Numbered from the stretch's first letter, positions 1 to 4,882 are shown. The stretch is 7,480 bases of DNA from Caldilineales bacterium (GCA_021463315.1 JAJTXO010000172.1:1-7480); one strand, 5' to 3'. Notes: generated by a model not told the origin, from the sequence alone. Made by a program: numbers and translations.

Positions 1-431
1 TCTGGGTCACGCCAAAACCAGGGCTTGACGTGAAAAGCCGGCTCGGTCACCAGGTCCCCGTCAATGAACATGGTCATGGGGTAGGGGGTCACGTGTTGTG
101 GGTCTGGTCTGTCCAGGGAGGCTAGATAGGCGTTTACCGTCGCCACTTGCGCCGGCCGCAACGTCCGAGGCGAAGCGCCGCGCCACAAGATGGCGTCGCC
201 ATCCCGCAGGCTCACAATCAGCGCCTGGACCGGACTCCCGTTCAGGGCAATAGCCCAGCCGGCCGGCTGCTCGTAATGGCCGCCGATGGCTGTTACTACC
301 ACTGCCCGTGTGAGCTGGTCCGGGGACTGGTCACGGCCGGCCAGCAGTTCACGCATAGCACGATCACTCTCTGGCCGCGTTTCTAGCCAGCGCGCGCAGG
401 CTCGATCATGGTTGCGATGGGATGTGCTCAT
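1..431 (-). CDS. Hypothetical protein, C-terminus cut off by window edge
   Basis: An open frame of 143 codons runs from an ATG at 431 off the left edge with no stop. The start is supported by a good Shine-Dalgarno, GAGAGG, about nine bases upstream. The protein begins MSTSHRNHDRACARWLETRP and has a short charged helical N-terminus. A mixed alpha/beta stretch follows (about residues 43-90, with VVVTAIGGHYEQPAGWAIAL and then ALIVSLRDGDAILWRG), and the visible end is proline- and aromatic-rich (HVKPWFWRDP). I see no signal peptide or membrane segment and do not recognise the family. It is the first gene after the iteron cluster and is transcribed away from it, so a role in replication or copy control is conceivable, but that rests on position only. 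Confidence 0.72.
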   Translation of the reverse strand, partial: MSTSHRNHDRACARWLETRPESDRAMRELLAGRDQSPDQLTRAVVVTAIGGHYEQPAGWAIALNGSPVQALIVSLRDGDAILWRGASPRTLRPAQVATVNAYLASLDRPDPQHVTPYPMTMFIDGDLVTEPAFHVKPWFWRDP

Positions 432-445
432 GGTCTGATTCCTCT

Positions 446-610
446 CAAGTGTTCACTTTTTGTCCAAGATGAGCAAAGGTGTTCAAGATGAGCAAAGGTG
501 TTCAAGATGAGCAAAGGTGTTCATCGTCATTTTGGGCGATTTCTGGAAGGTGCTCACTCCCTGAAGAATGAACACCTTTGCTCACCTTGCTCACCTTTGA
601 ACACCTTTGC
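446..610. repeat. Iteron-like cluster: direct 19-bp repeats plus inverted 10-mers
   Basis: Three perfect tandem copies of a 19-bp unit, CAAGATGAGCAAAGGTGTT, lie at 465-483, 484-502 and 503-521. Each unit is made of two related 10-mers, AAGATGAGCA and AAGGTGTTCA. A single forward variant, AAGGTGCTCA, is at 547-556. Four 10-mers follow in the opposite orientation at 569-578, 579-588, 588-597 and 598-607 (AAGGTGTTCA, AAGGTGAGCA, AAGGTGAGCA and AAGGTGTTCA on the minus strand). A decayed copy lies at 447-455. That is roughly a dozen sites of consensus AARRTGNNCA at about 10-bp pitch, one helical turn. The region is less GC-rich than its surroundings and sits between the replication ATPase and the next gene. 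Iteron clusters of this kind bind plasmid initiators or autorepressors. Origin function is inferred. Confidence 0.85.
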
Positions 611-645
611 CCTTGTTATCGTCAATCTGGCCCATGTTTCACCTG

Positions 646-665
646 CCGCGCTGTGCGCCGCGCGG
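646..665 (-). terminator. Weak GC hairpin after the replication gene
   Basis: CCGCGC (646-651) pairs with GCGCGG (660-665) across an 8-nt loop, starting about five bases after the stop codon of the replication ATPase on the minus strand. No T-run follows, so at best it is a weak or factor-dependent terminator or an mRNA 3' end stabiliser. A chance structure in GC-rich DNA is possible. Confidence 0.25.
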
Positions 666-669
666 CCGA

Positions 670-2127
670 TCATTGCAGCTTTTCGGCACCCGATTGTACA
701 GGTAATGACCAGATCCAAGGCCCGTCGCTGCGCTTGATCTTCGTCAGGTTCAGCCGGTTCTCAGCGCGTCGCAGCGCGGCCATCGACAGGCCGGCATCTT
801 CAAAAGCGCGCTCCACCTCCTTTTTGGGCAAGGGTTCGCGCTGGAGCAGGTCTAGCAGGAATTCGACCGCCCGATCTACTACCGTATCCGTCTTGGGCGC
901 CTCTGGGGCTTGCGCAAGCATGACCATTCCCGTATCGGTCACCTGTTGCCCGATCTCGCCCGGTGCCAGCGCTGCCAGGTTGTTTTTCACCTGGTACAGC
1001 CGCAGCGCGGCCATGTTCTCCGGGTCTGGCTTGTCCATTGCCCAGACCAGCCGGACGTATTGGGCAATGGCCGTGCTGCCCCGGATATTTGCCAGGGTGA
1101 TGCGATTCGACCGCCAGGACTTGTTCAGGTGATGGGTGATCACCAGGGGAAGGCCCGCATCACGCGCAACTTCAGCAATCGCCTTGACCACGCGGCCGGC
1201 TTCGGCGTCGTTTTCGTCCCTGCTGTTGCCGCCGCTGAAGCTATCGACCACGATCAGCCGCACATCTTCGCCGGCTGCGATCTGGCGGATAACGTCGAGC
1301 TGGCGATAGTCCTCCAGGCTGATACTGTCCAGGGGGTTAGCCGTGGGCGTCAGAATGCGATCCGTGGGCAGCCCCCAGGCTGTAGCCCGTGCCAGGTTCA
1401 GCGCCTGGCCGCCTTCGGTTTCACACCACAGTACCCGGCCGGGTTTGCCAGTGTATGGCGTGCCATCTGGCCAGGGCCAGCCTAGCAGATAGACCGCAGC
1501 CAGCCGCAGCGCCAAAACGCTCTTGCCGATCCCCGGCTCCGCTGCGATCATGGTAGCAAAGCCCTTGGGTAGCCAACCCGGCCAATCCCACTCAATAGGC
1601 CCAATCGCGCCTTCCAGGTCTTGCCACGTGCTGTAGCGCGCCGGCCCCACGGCCAGGTCGTCAGGGTCCGGGTACAAATCCTCTATCTCGGCTGTCAGCA
1701 GCGCCACCTTGGCGACGGGGTCGACTCCATTCTGGCTCAGTGCCAGTTTGGCCGCCTGTTGTGCTACCGAGGCCAGCGCCTGGCGCCGTCGCGCCCATCG
1801 GACCCGCTCAGCGTAGAATCGACCGTAGCCGAAGGATGGCACCAGCGCGACCAGCTCCGACAGGTAGGCCGACCCGTCCGTCCACAGCCTCTTGGCTCGC
1901 TGTAGTTCGCCGGGGACGGTCACCAGGTTCGCCTCTTTGCCGGCCGCTGCCAGCCTGGCGATGGCGTCGAATATCCACTGATGCCGCTCTATCTGAAAGT
2001 CGTCAGGCCGCAGCCAGGCGACTTCTTCCAGCGTGCCAGGATCCCCCAGCAGCGTGCCCAGCACTCCCTGCTCAGCCTCTTGGTCAACGGCCGCCAACGT
2101 CGTGCCGGCCAGTCCTTGGTTAGTCAT
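670..2127 (-). CDS. Replication ATPase/helicase: DnaB N-terminal-like domain + RepA-type RecA ATPase + C-terminal winged helix
   Basis: A 485-aa protein with three recognisable parts. Residues about 15-130 look like the DnaB N-terminal domain (EAEQGVLGTLLGDP at 17-30, RPDDFQIERHQWIFDAI at 40-56, then the Y-ER-R region). Residues about 180-400 are a RepA/AAA_25-type RecA fold: Walker A AAEPGIGKS at 195-203, Walker B LIVVDS at 291-296, the VITHHLNK segment at 329-336, and IRGSTAIAQYVRLVWAM at 348-364. About 415-475 is a predicted winged helix ending GPWIWSLP. Known RepA-type hexamers are replicative helicases of plasmids (RSF1010 RepA), and DnaB-N serves hexamer assembly and primase contact. 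I infer that this is the element's replicative helicase or helicase-primase partner. Its ATG overlaps the upstream stop (ATGA at 2127-2124), so the two are probably translationally coupled, with GGAAGGGGG upstream as Shine-Dalgarno. The iterons follow its stop. The family is confident; the exact role is less so. Confidence 0.88.
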   Translation of the reverse strand: MTNQGLAGTTLAAVDQEAEQGVLGTLLGDPGTLEEVAWLRPDDFQIERHQWIFDAIARLAAAGKEANLVTVPGELQRAKRLWTDGSAYLSELVALVPSFGYGRFYAERVRWARRRQALASVAQQAAKLALSQNGVDPVAKVALLTAEIEDLYPDPDDLAVGPARYSTWQDLEGAIGPIEWDWPGWLPKGFATMIAAEPGIGKSVLALRLAAVYLLGWPWPDGTPYTGKPGRVLWCETEGGQALNLARATAWGLPTDRILTPTANPLDSISLEDYRQLDVIRQIAAGEDVRLIVVDSFSGGNSRDENDAEAGRVVKAIAEVARDAGLPLVITHHLNKSWRSNRITLANIRGSTAIAQYVRLVWAMDKPDPENMAALRLYQVKNNLAALAPGEIGQQVTDTGMVMLAQAPEAPKTDTVVDRAVEFLLDLLQREPLPKKEVERAFEDAGLSMAALRRAENRLNLTKIKRSDGPWIWSLPVQSGAEKLQ

Positions 2128-2453
2128 GGCCGGCCCCCTTCCAGCGCAGCCAACACGGCCGCATGGCGCGCGGCTAGTCGCTGCTGGAATTCAGCGGCGG
2201 CCACGTGCTCTTGGTAGCGTTCAGCCGCCCACTGATTGTCACACCAGGCCAGAAAGCGCGCGGCCCGCTCGCTGTGCCAGGCCGCATTGGCCAGCGCGCG
2301 CTGTTCGGCTGCCGCCGCTTGGGTCGCCAACAGGCTTCGATTGACAGCGCGGCCAGGTCGTGGTAAACTGACCGTAGCTCGATAGTTCTCACGTCCCCCT
2401 GTTTGCAGCCCGCCAGAGTCGCGCCTGGCGGGTTGCTGCATTGTTGGATTCAT
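2124..2453 (-). CDS. Hypothetical alanine-rich helical protein (109 aa)
   Basis: A 109-aa frame with ATG at 2453, preceded by a strong Shine-Dalgarno (AAAGAGGTG) about six bases away. It overlaps its upstream neighbour's stop by 4 bp (ATGA) and the replication ATPase start by 4 bp at the other end. This makes it the middle gene of a three-gene coupled unit. The first 35 residues are polar and basic and look disordered. Residues about 40-105 are alanine-, glutamate- and arginine-rich with regularly spaced aromatics (AAWHSERAARFLAWCDNQW, then YQEHVAAAEFQQRLAARH), predicted long amphipathic helices and possibly coiled coil. There is no membrane segment. The family is not recognised. Wedged before the helicase, it could be a helicase-loading or accessory replication protein, but only its position suggests that. 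Confidence 0.75.
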   Translation of the reverse strand: MNPTMQQPARRDSGGLQTGGRENYRATVSLPRPGRAVNRSLLATQAAAAEQRALANAAWHSERAARFLAWCDNQWAAERYQEHVAAAEFQQRLAARHAAVLAALEGGRP

Positions 2454-2626
2454 CGTTGCACCTCTTTCATAGCTGGCGCGCCGGCCGGCTGCTGGTGGGC
2501 GGCTTGCCAGACAAGCCGGCGGATAACGGCCGCCTGCGAAATGCGCTCGGTGCGCGCCAGTTCATCCAGCGCGCGCCGCTCATCGGGGGTCATCACCAGC
2601 CCAAAACGTTGATCTTTTTCGGCCAT
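2450..2626 (-). CDS. Small ribbon-helix-helix (CopG/Arc-like) DNA-binding protein, 58 aa
   Basis: A short gene reading MAEKDQRFGLVMTPDERRAL, then DELARTERISQAAVIRRLVW, with an 18-residue tail ending KEVQR. The start at 2626 has a near-perfect Shine-Dalgarno (TTAGGAGGTG) about seven bases upstream, and its TGA overlaps the next ATG (ATGA). Residues 7-12 form a beta strand, 13-28 helix A, IS at 29-30 the turn, and 31-44 helix B. This is the MetJ/Arc ribbon-helix-helix layout, as in plasmid CopG repressors and ParG/relaxosome proteins. Such dimers bind palindromes or tandem half-sites through the paired strands. A 29-bp perfect palindrome starts 23 bases before its ATG and is an obvious autoregulatory target. 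I infer a repressor of the replication operon, and also consider a partition or antitoxin-like role; no toxin partner is visible. Confidence 0.85.
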   Translation of the reverse strand: MAEKDQRFGLVMTPDERRALDELARTERISQAAVIRRLVWQAAHQQPAGAPAMKEVQR

Positions 2627-2644
2627 CGAGTCACACCTCCTAAC

Positions 2645-2677
2645 AAAAAGGGCTGTTGTCAGTCTGACAACAGCCCT
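2645..2677 (-). terminator. 29-bp perfect palindrome with T-run: intrinsic terminator and/or operator/attenuator
   Basis: AGGGCTGTTGTCAG (2649-2662) and CTGACAACAGCCCT (2664-2677) are perfect 14-bp complementary arms around one base. On the minus strand the stem runs directly into TTTTT (2649-2645), the form of a Rho-independent terminator for the 190-aa gene and integrase upstream. It ends only about 19 bases before the RHH start codon, leaving no room for a downstream promoter. The replication operon must therefore be read through it or start upstream of it. Its inner part, TTGTCAG/CTGACAA, also looks like a repressor operator. Confidence 0.8.
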
Positions 2678-2727
2678 AGTCTATCATGCGTTGGTGCGGA
2701 AGAAATGGAAATATCCGCAAGCCCGAT

Positions 2728-3300
2728 TTATTCCCGCGTTCTGCGGTTTCTCTCCGCTTTCACGGCTTCTGGCCAGGCTTTCATCCAGGCCTCAGCCGTG
2801 CGGTACTCAGGTATCCCGGCAAGTTCCGCCGCCTTTCGCCTTGAACCCGTCTTTTCCAGGCCGATCTGGTAATCCACAGCCTGGGCGACTTTCTCAGCAT
2901 CAGGGTCCCGTTCCTCCAGCCGGGGCGCTCCCCGCTTGGCTGCCGGCTCCTCGTCTTCCTCGTCTTCGACCAGCCAGCCCAGGGCAATCAGGCGTTCGCT
3001 CAGCGCGCGCCAGGCGTTTTGCGCGGTCATGGCCCCGTAGGGGTAGACCAGCACGTGGGGTAGGAAAACCTCCAAGCGCGCGCCGCTGGGAGTCGCCAGG
3101 GCTTGCAGCCAGCCGCAGCCAGGCGCGCGCCAAACCGTTTGCCGCGCGCCATCTATGCGCCAGCGCCAGACGTTCGGGGTGTTGTCAGGCAGGGGCGCCC
3201 ATTCTGGCGGTTCGTCCTCGATCACCCGCGCCAGATCAGCCGGCGTGCATGGCAGGTCCAGAACAATGTCAGTATCCCAAGCCGGCCAAAGATGAAACAT
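2728..3300 (-). CDS. Hypothetical protein with acidic linker and C-terminal HTH-like region (190 aa)
   Basis: ATG at 3300 lies three bases after the integrase stop, with GAGAGG about nine bases upstream, so the two are co-transcribed. Residues 1-110 form a tryptophan-rich globular domain (PPEWAPLPDN, VWRWRIDG, TVWRAPGCGWLQAL, LEVFLPHVLVYPYG, then helical NAWRALSERLIALGW). An acidic linker VEDEEDEEP spans 111-119 and a basic patch AAKRGAPRLEER 120-131. Residues about 136-182 (EKVAQAVDYQIGLEKTGSRR, then KAAELAGIPEYRTAEAWMK) resemble a Fis/resolvase-type helix-turn-helix. It is followed by the palindromic terminator. DNA binding is inferred from the C-terminus. Its place directly after int allows a recombination directionality factor or regulator, but it is larger than typical excisionases. 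I do not recognise the N-terminal domain. Confidence 0.78.
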   Translation of the reverse strand: MFHLWPAWDTDIVLDLPCTPADLARVIEDEPPEWAPLPDNTPNVWRWRIDGARQTVWRAPGCGWLQALATPSGARLEVFLPHVLVYPYGAMTAQNAWRALSERLIALGWLVEDEEDEEPAAKRGAPRLEERDPDAEKVAQAVDYQIGLEKTGSRRKAAELAGIPEYRTAEAWMKAWPEAVKAERNRRTRE

Positions 3301-3303
3301 GGG

Positions 3304-4329
3304 TCAATCCTCTCCCAGCTTCACGCCGTCATTGGCCACAGCCGCCGCTTCGACATAGCGCAGGGGCATAGCCGGCGATGCCCAGCCGCCGGCGTCCTGT
3401 AGCCGGTCTACTGGCGTTCCGTTGCGCGCGGCTTGCGTCGCCCAGGCGTGCCGCAGATCATGGGCCGATAGGCCGTCGATGCCCACCAGGCCGGCCAGGT
3501 AGCGGACCCGTTCCGAGATGTTGCGCTCCGAGATGCCGGCGTTGGTTAGTCGCTGTGCGCCCGTCGAAGCCCGCAGTAGCTTCCCCATTGCCGGCGCGTC
3601 GCCCGCTTCGATGTAGCGCTTCAGCGCAGCCTTGGCGTCGCGCGACAGTTTATGTGTCTGTGTCACGTCCACCTTGGGGCGGTAGAAGCGCAGCCGGCCG
3701 CCAGCCAGGTCAACGTCTGTCACCTGCAAGCCGGCCAGCTCGCCGACCCGCAGGCCATGATCGAGCAGCAGGCACATAATCACAGCGTCACGGTGCCCCT
3801 GTGGCGTGTCAGGCTGCTTCTTCAGGGCTTTGATCTGCGCAGGGGTCAGGCCGACCGCTTCGGCCTTCTTGGTGCTCTTGCGGGTGACCTCGCGCCGCTC
3901 GTCGACTCGCCGCCCCTCGCGCTGGCTGTAGCCGCCCACCGTGCGAATCATGGCCAGTTCGGACGGCTCCAACGCGCCGGCTTTGGTCGCCAGCTTGGCG
4001 TAAGTTTTGACCGTGGATAGCCGGACGTTGACCGATCCTACCGAATACCCCTGCTGTAATGACCAGTTGCGCCAGGCTTCCACCAGGCCCCAGGTCACCC
4101 CGCGCCAGGCTTTCGGCGTGTTGTACAGGTCTTCAGCCGTGGGCGCCGCTGGGATGCCGGCCGCGGCCAGGAATTCAGCGAACAGCGCCAGGTCCGCCCG
4201 CTGGCGTCGCAGTGTGTTGTCAGCACGCCGGCTCTGATAGTCGCTGAAAGCGGCGCGCGCCGCGTGGTCATTGGCGATGGCGCCCGCAGTCACCAGGCTG
4301 GCCAGTCGTGCGGTAACAAGTTCAGTCAT
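3304..4329 (-). CDS. int: Tyrosine recombinase / integrase
   Basis: A 341-aa site-specific recombinase of the phage-integrase family. From the ATG at 4329, residues about 20-125 are the SAM-like core-binding domain (NTLRRQRADLALFAEFLAAA, then helices to KTYAKLATKAG). About 158-330 is the catalytic domain. Catalytic residues seen are R194 in DHGLRVGELAG, a beta-hairpin lysine (K219 or K227), H290 and R293 in SAHDLRHAWATQAA, W316 in the fourth position (often H; W as in Cre), and nucleophile Y325 in PLRYVEA. The family nicks and rejoins attP/attB through a 3'-phosphotyrosine. I chose 4329 because GGAG lies nine bases upstream; the in-frame ATG at 4434 would overlap the upstream gene and add 35 unlike residues. 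It is the second gene after the promoter region and is followed closely by the 190-aa gene. It should integrate and excise the element. Confidence 0.95.
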   Translation of the reverse strand: MTELVTARLASLVTAGAIANDHAARAAFSDYQSRRADNTLRRQRADLALFAEFLAAAGIPAAPTAEDLYNTPKAWRGVTWGLVEAWRNWSLQQGYSVGSVNVRLSTVKTYAKLATKAGALEPSELAMIRTVGGYSQREGRRVDERREVTRKSTKKAEAVGLTPAQIKALKKQPDTPQGHRDAVIMCLLLDHGLRVGELAGLQVTDVDLAGGRLRFYRPKVDVTQTHKLSRDAKAALKRYIEAGDAPAMGKLLRASTGAQRLTNAGISERNISERVRYLAGLVGIDGLSAHDLRHAWATQAARNGTPVDRLQDAGGWASPAMPLRYVEAAAVANDGVKLGED

Positions 4330-4345
4330 GGTCGTTTTCTCCGTT

Positions 4346-4373
4346 GGGCCGGCCCCGTCGCCAGGGCCGGCCC
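4346..4373. repeat. GC-only inverted repeat before int
   Basis: GGGCCGGCCC occurs at 4346-4355 and again at 4364-4373. The 10-mer is its own reverse complement, so the copies are both direct and inverted repeats with an 8-nt spacer. It lies between the stop of the 61-aa gene and the Shine-Dalgarno of int. In RNA it would form a 10-bp all-GC stem with no T-run after it. That suggests a pausing, RNase-blocking or translation-tuning element rather than a terminator. Confidence 0.55.
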
Positions 4374-4382
4374 GGTCCCAGG

Positions 4383-4568
4383 CTAGTGAATTGTCTTGCG
4401 CCAGTCCAGTGTCCGCAGGATGTAGCGCGGCCAACCGGGTTGCGTGGGAACCAGCCAGCCTACCTCTGCGCCATCCCAGCGCCCGCTCTCGCTGCGATAG
4501 AGGCCATCAGCCAGCAGGGATTGCACCATTTCGCGGGGGAGGATTTCAGGGAGAGTTTGCGGGGTCAT
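4383..4568 (-). CDS. Small hypothetical protein upstream of integrase (61 aa)
   Basis: ATG at 4568 opens a 61-aa frame starting MTPQTLPEILPREMVQSLLA and ending LDWRKTIH, with GAAAGGACGG upstream as Shine-Dalgarno. The open frame continues upstream to a TTG at 4712, but that start overlaps the -10 box of the main promoter and the extra residues are low-quality, so I reject it. The protein has an N-terminal helix, then a Trp/Pro-rich part (RWDGAEVGWLVPTQPGWPRY). There is no membrane segment or clear HTH. It is the first gene of the integrase operon and the right size for an excisionase or regulator, but no known Xis motif is visible. Its leader is covered by a candidate antisense RNA. Confidence 0.65.
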   Translation of the reverse strand: MTPQTLPEILPREMVQSLLADGLYRSESGRWDGAEVGWLVPTQPGWPRYILRTLDWRKTIH

Positions 4569-4597
4569 TTGGCGTCCGTCCTTTCGTGTGCTATCAT
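4569..4597 (+). promoter_or_regulatory. Candidate plus-strand promoter for antisense RNA
   Basis: TTGGCG (4569-4574), a 17-bp spacer, and TATCAT (4592-4597) match the sigma70 -35 at four of six and -10 at five of six positions. Initiation would be expected around 4603-4604. That is exactly the foot of the first hairpin of the predicted RNA. Confidence 0.45.
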
Positions 4598-4603
4598 GGT
4601 TCA

Positions 4604-4672
4604 GCCGGGTTGTGAATTGGCGTTCGTCGCCCGGCTGGCCGTGGGTGTTGGCGCACTCACGGCCTTTTGTTT
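4604..4672 (+). ncRNA. Candidate two-hairpin antisense RNA over the integrase-operon leader
   Basis: This is the only convincing plus-strand transcription unit. Hairpin 1 pairs AGCCGGG (4603-4609) with CCCGGCT (4630-4636). Hairpin 2 follows at once: GGCCGTG+GTG (4637-4647) with CAC+CACGGCC (4654-4664), including one G-U pair, and then TTTTGTTTG. A sigma70-like promoter ends seven bases before the start. The product of about 69 nt is fully complementary to the 5' leader of the mRNA for the 61-aa gene and integrase. Both hairpin loops carry UUGGCG (4617-4622, 4648-4653). Its complement CGCCAA lies immediately before the AUG of the 61-aa gene (4574-4569), so loop pairing could also cover that start. 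The shape recalls plasmid countertranscript RNAs. All of this is predicted from sequence. Confidence 0.45.
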
Positions 4673-4673
4673 G
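4637..4673 (+). terminator. Intrinsic terminator on the plus strand
   Basis: An 11-position stem with a 6-nt loop (4637-4664) is followed by TTTTGTTTG on the plus strand. On the minus strand no T-run follows the same stem. It therefore points to ending plus-strand transcripts although no plus-strand protein gene exists here. Confidence 0.6.
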
Positions 4674-4701
4674 TATCCGATTACTATAAATAATCGGATA
4701 C
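4673..4701. promoter_or_regulatory. Palindromic operator-like site over promoter P2
   Basis: GTATCCGATTA (4673-4683) and TAATCGGATAC (4691-4701) are perfect 11-bp arms around a 7-bp AT-rich centre. The -10 box of promoter P2 lies in the centre, and the site is just downstream of the P1 start. This is the expected position for a repressor controlling the integrase operon. Candidate binders are the RHH protein or the HTH-like 190-aa protein. Confidence 0.7.
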
Positions 4702-4712
4702 CTTACAGTCAA
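4683..4712 (-). promoter_or_regulatory. Second sigma70-like promoter P2 for the integrase operon
   Basis: On the minus strand TTGACT (4712-4707), an 18-bp spacer and TATAGT (4688-4683) each match consensus at five of six positions. The -35 overlaps the -10 of P1, so the two promoters cannot be occupied at once. The predicted start is near 4676. Confidence 0.5.
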
Positions 4713-4739
4713 TTATAGCCATGCTTTCGGGTTTGTCAA
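4712..4739 (-). promoter_or_regulatory. Consensus sigma70 promoter P1 for the integrase operon
   Basis: On the minus strand a perfect TTGACA (4739-4734), a 16-bp spacer and a perfect TATAAT (4717-4712) are present, with a predicted start near 4705. It lies in the most AT-rich stretch of the window and drives the 61-aa gene, integrase and 190-aa gene after a leader of about 135 nt. Such a strong promoter on a recombinase operon implies repression, consistent with the palindrome beside it. Confidence 0.8.
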
Positions 4740-4752
4740 ATCTGGGAGAAGG

Positions 4753-4814
4753 CCCCGGCGTCGGCTTGCTACCCTCTAGCTCTAGCCGGACTTGCACCGT
4801 TACCGACGCCGGGG
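4753..4814. other. Structured element: 12-bp GC stem with 38-nt internal region
   Basis: CCCCGGCGTCGG (4753-4764) and CCGACGCCGGGG (4803-4814) pair perfectly. On the minus strand the interior contains CGG-TGCAAGT-CCG, a 7-nt loop closed by 3 bp and T-loop-like. It is followed by GCTA...TAGC, so a small three-way junction can be drawn. CTCTAG is tandemly repeated inside (4775-4786). It lies in a gene-free region upstream of P1. It could be a structured RNA, a single-strand origin or transfer-type hairpin, or part of an attachment region. No known RNA family fits. Confidence 0.6.
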
Positions 4815-4882
4815 TATGGGGTTGTTAACGTTCAGCTTGGCCTTCAGTCGCTCAGGCCAGCAGGAAGAACACAAGGGGGGAA

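Noticed and set aside
465..521. Possible CRISPR-like array
   Set aside because: The 19-bp repeats abut with no spacers between them, and no cas gene is present. Iterons fit better.
578..1132. Long plus-strand open frame of 184 codons
   Set aside because: It lies opposite the well-supported replication ATPase, has serine/arginine-rich low-quality composition and starts inside the iteron array. The same holds for the other plus-strand frames across the window.
2632..2662. Minus-strand promoter TTGTCA-17-TTTGTT within the palindrome
   Set aside because: The -10 match is poor and initiation would fall at the ribosome binding site of the RHH gene.
4330..4434. Integrase start at the in-frame ATG at 4434
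   Set aside because: It would overlap the 61-aa gene by about 50 bases and read through the GC-only inverted repeat. The ATG at 4329 has a proper Shine-Dalgarno.
4565..4597. Ten-codon leader frame MIAHERTDAK overlapping the 61-aa start
   Set aside because: It ends in an ATGA overlap, but has no ribosome site of its own and is too short to support without conservation data.
4569..4712. Upstream extension of the 61-aa gene to a TTG at 4712
   Set aside because: The start would lie in the -10 box of P1, before the predicted transcription start, with no ribosome site.
4753..4814. Cobalamin riboswitch, tRNA remnant or twister-like ribozyme
   Set aside because: GGTGCAAGTCCGG resembles a cobalamin L5 or T-loop segment and TAAC recalls twister. 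However, the B12-box-type core, a full cloverleaf and the remaining conserved ribozyme nucleotides are absent, and no suitable gene follows.
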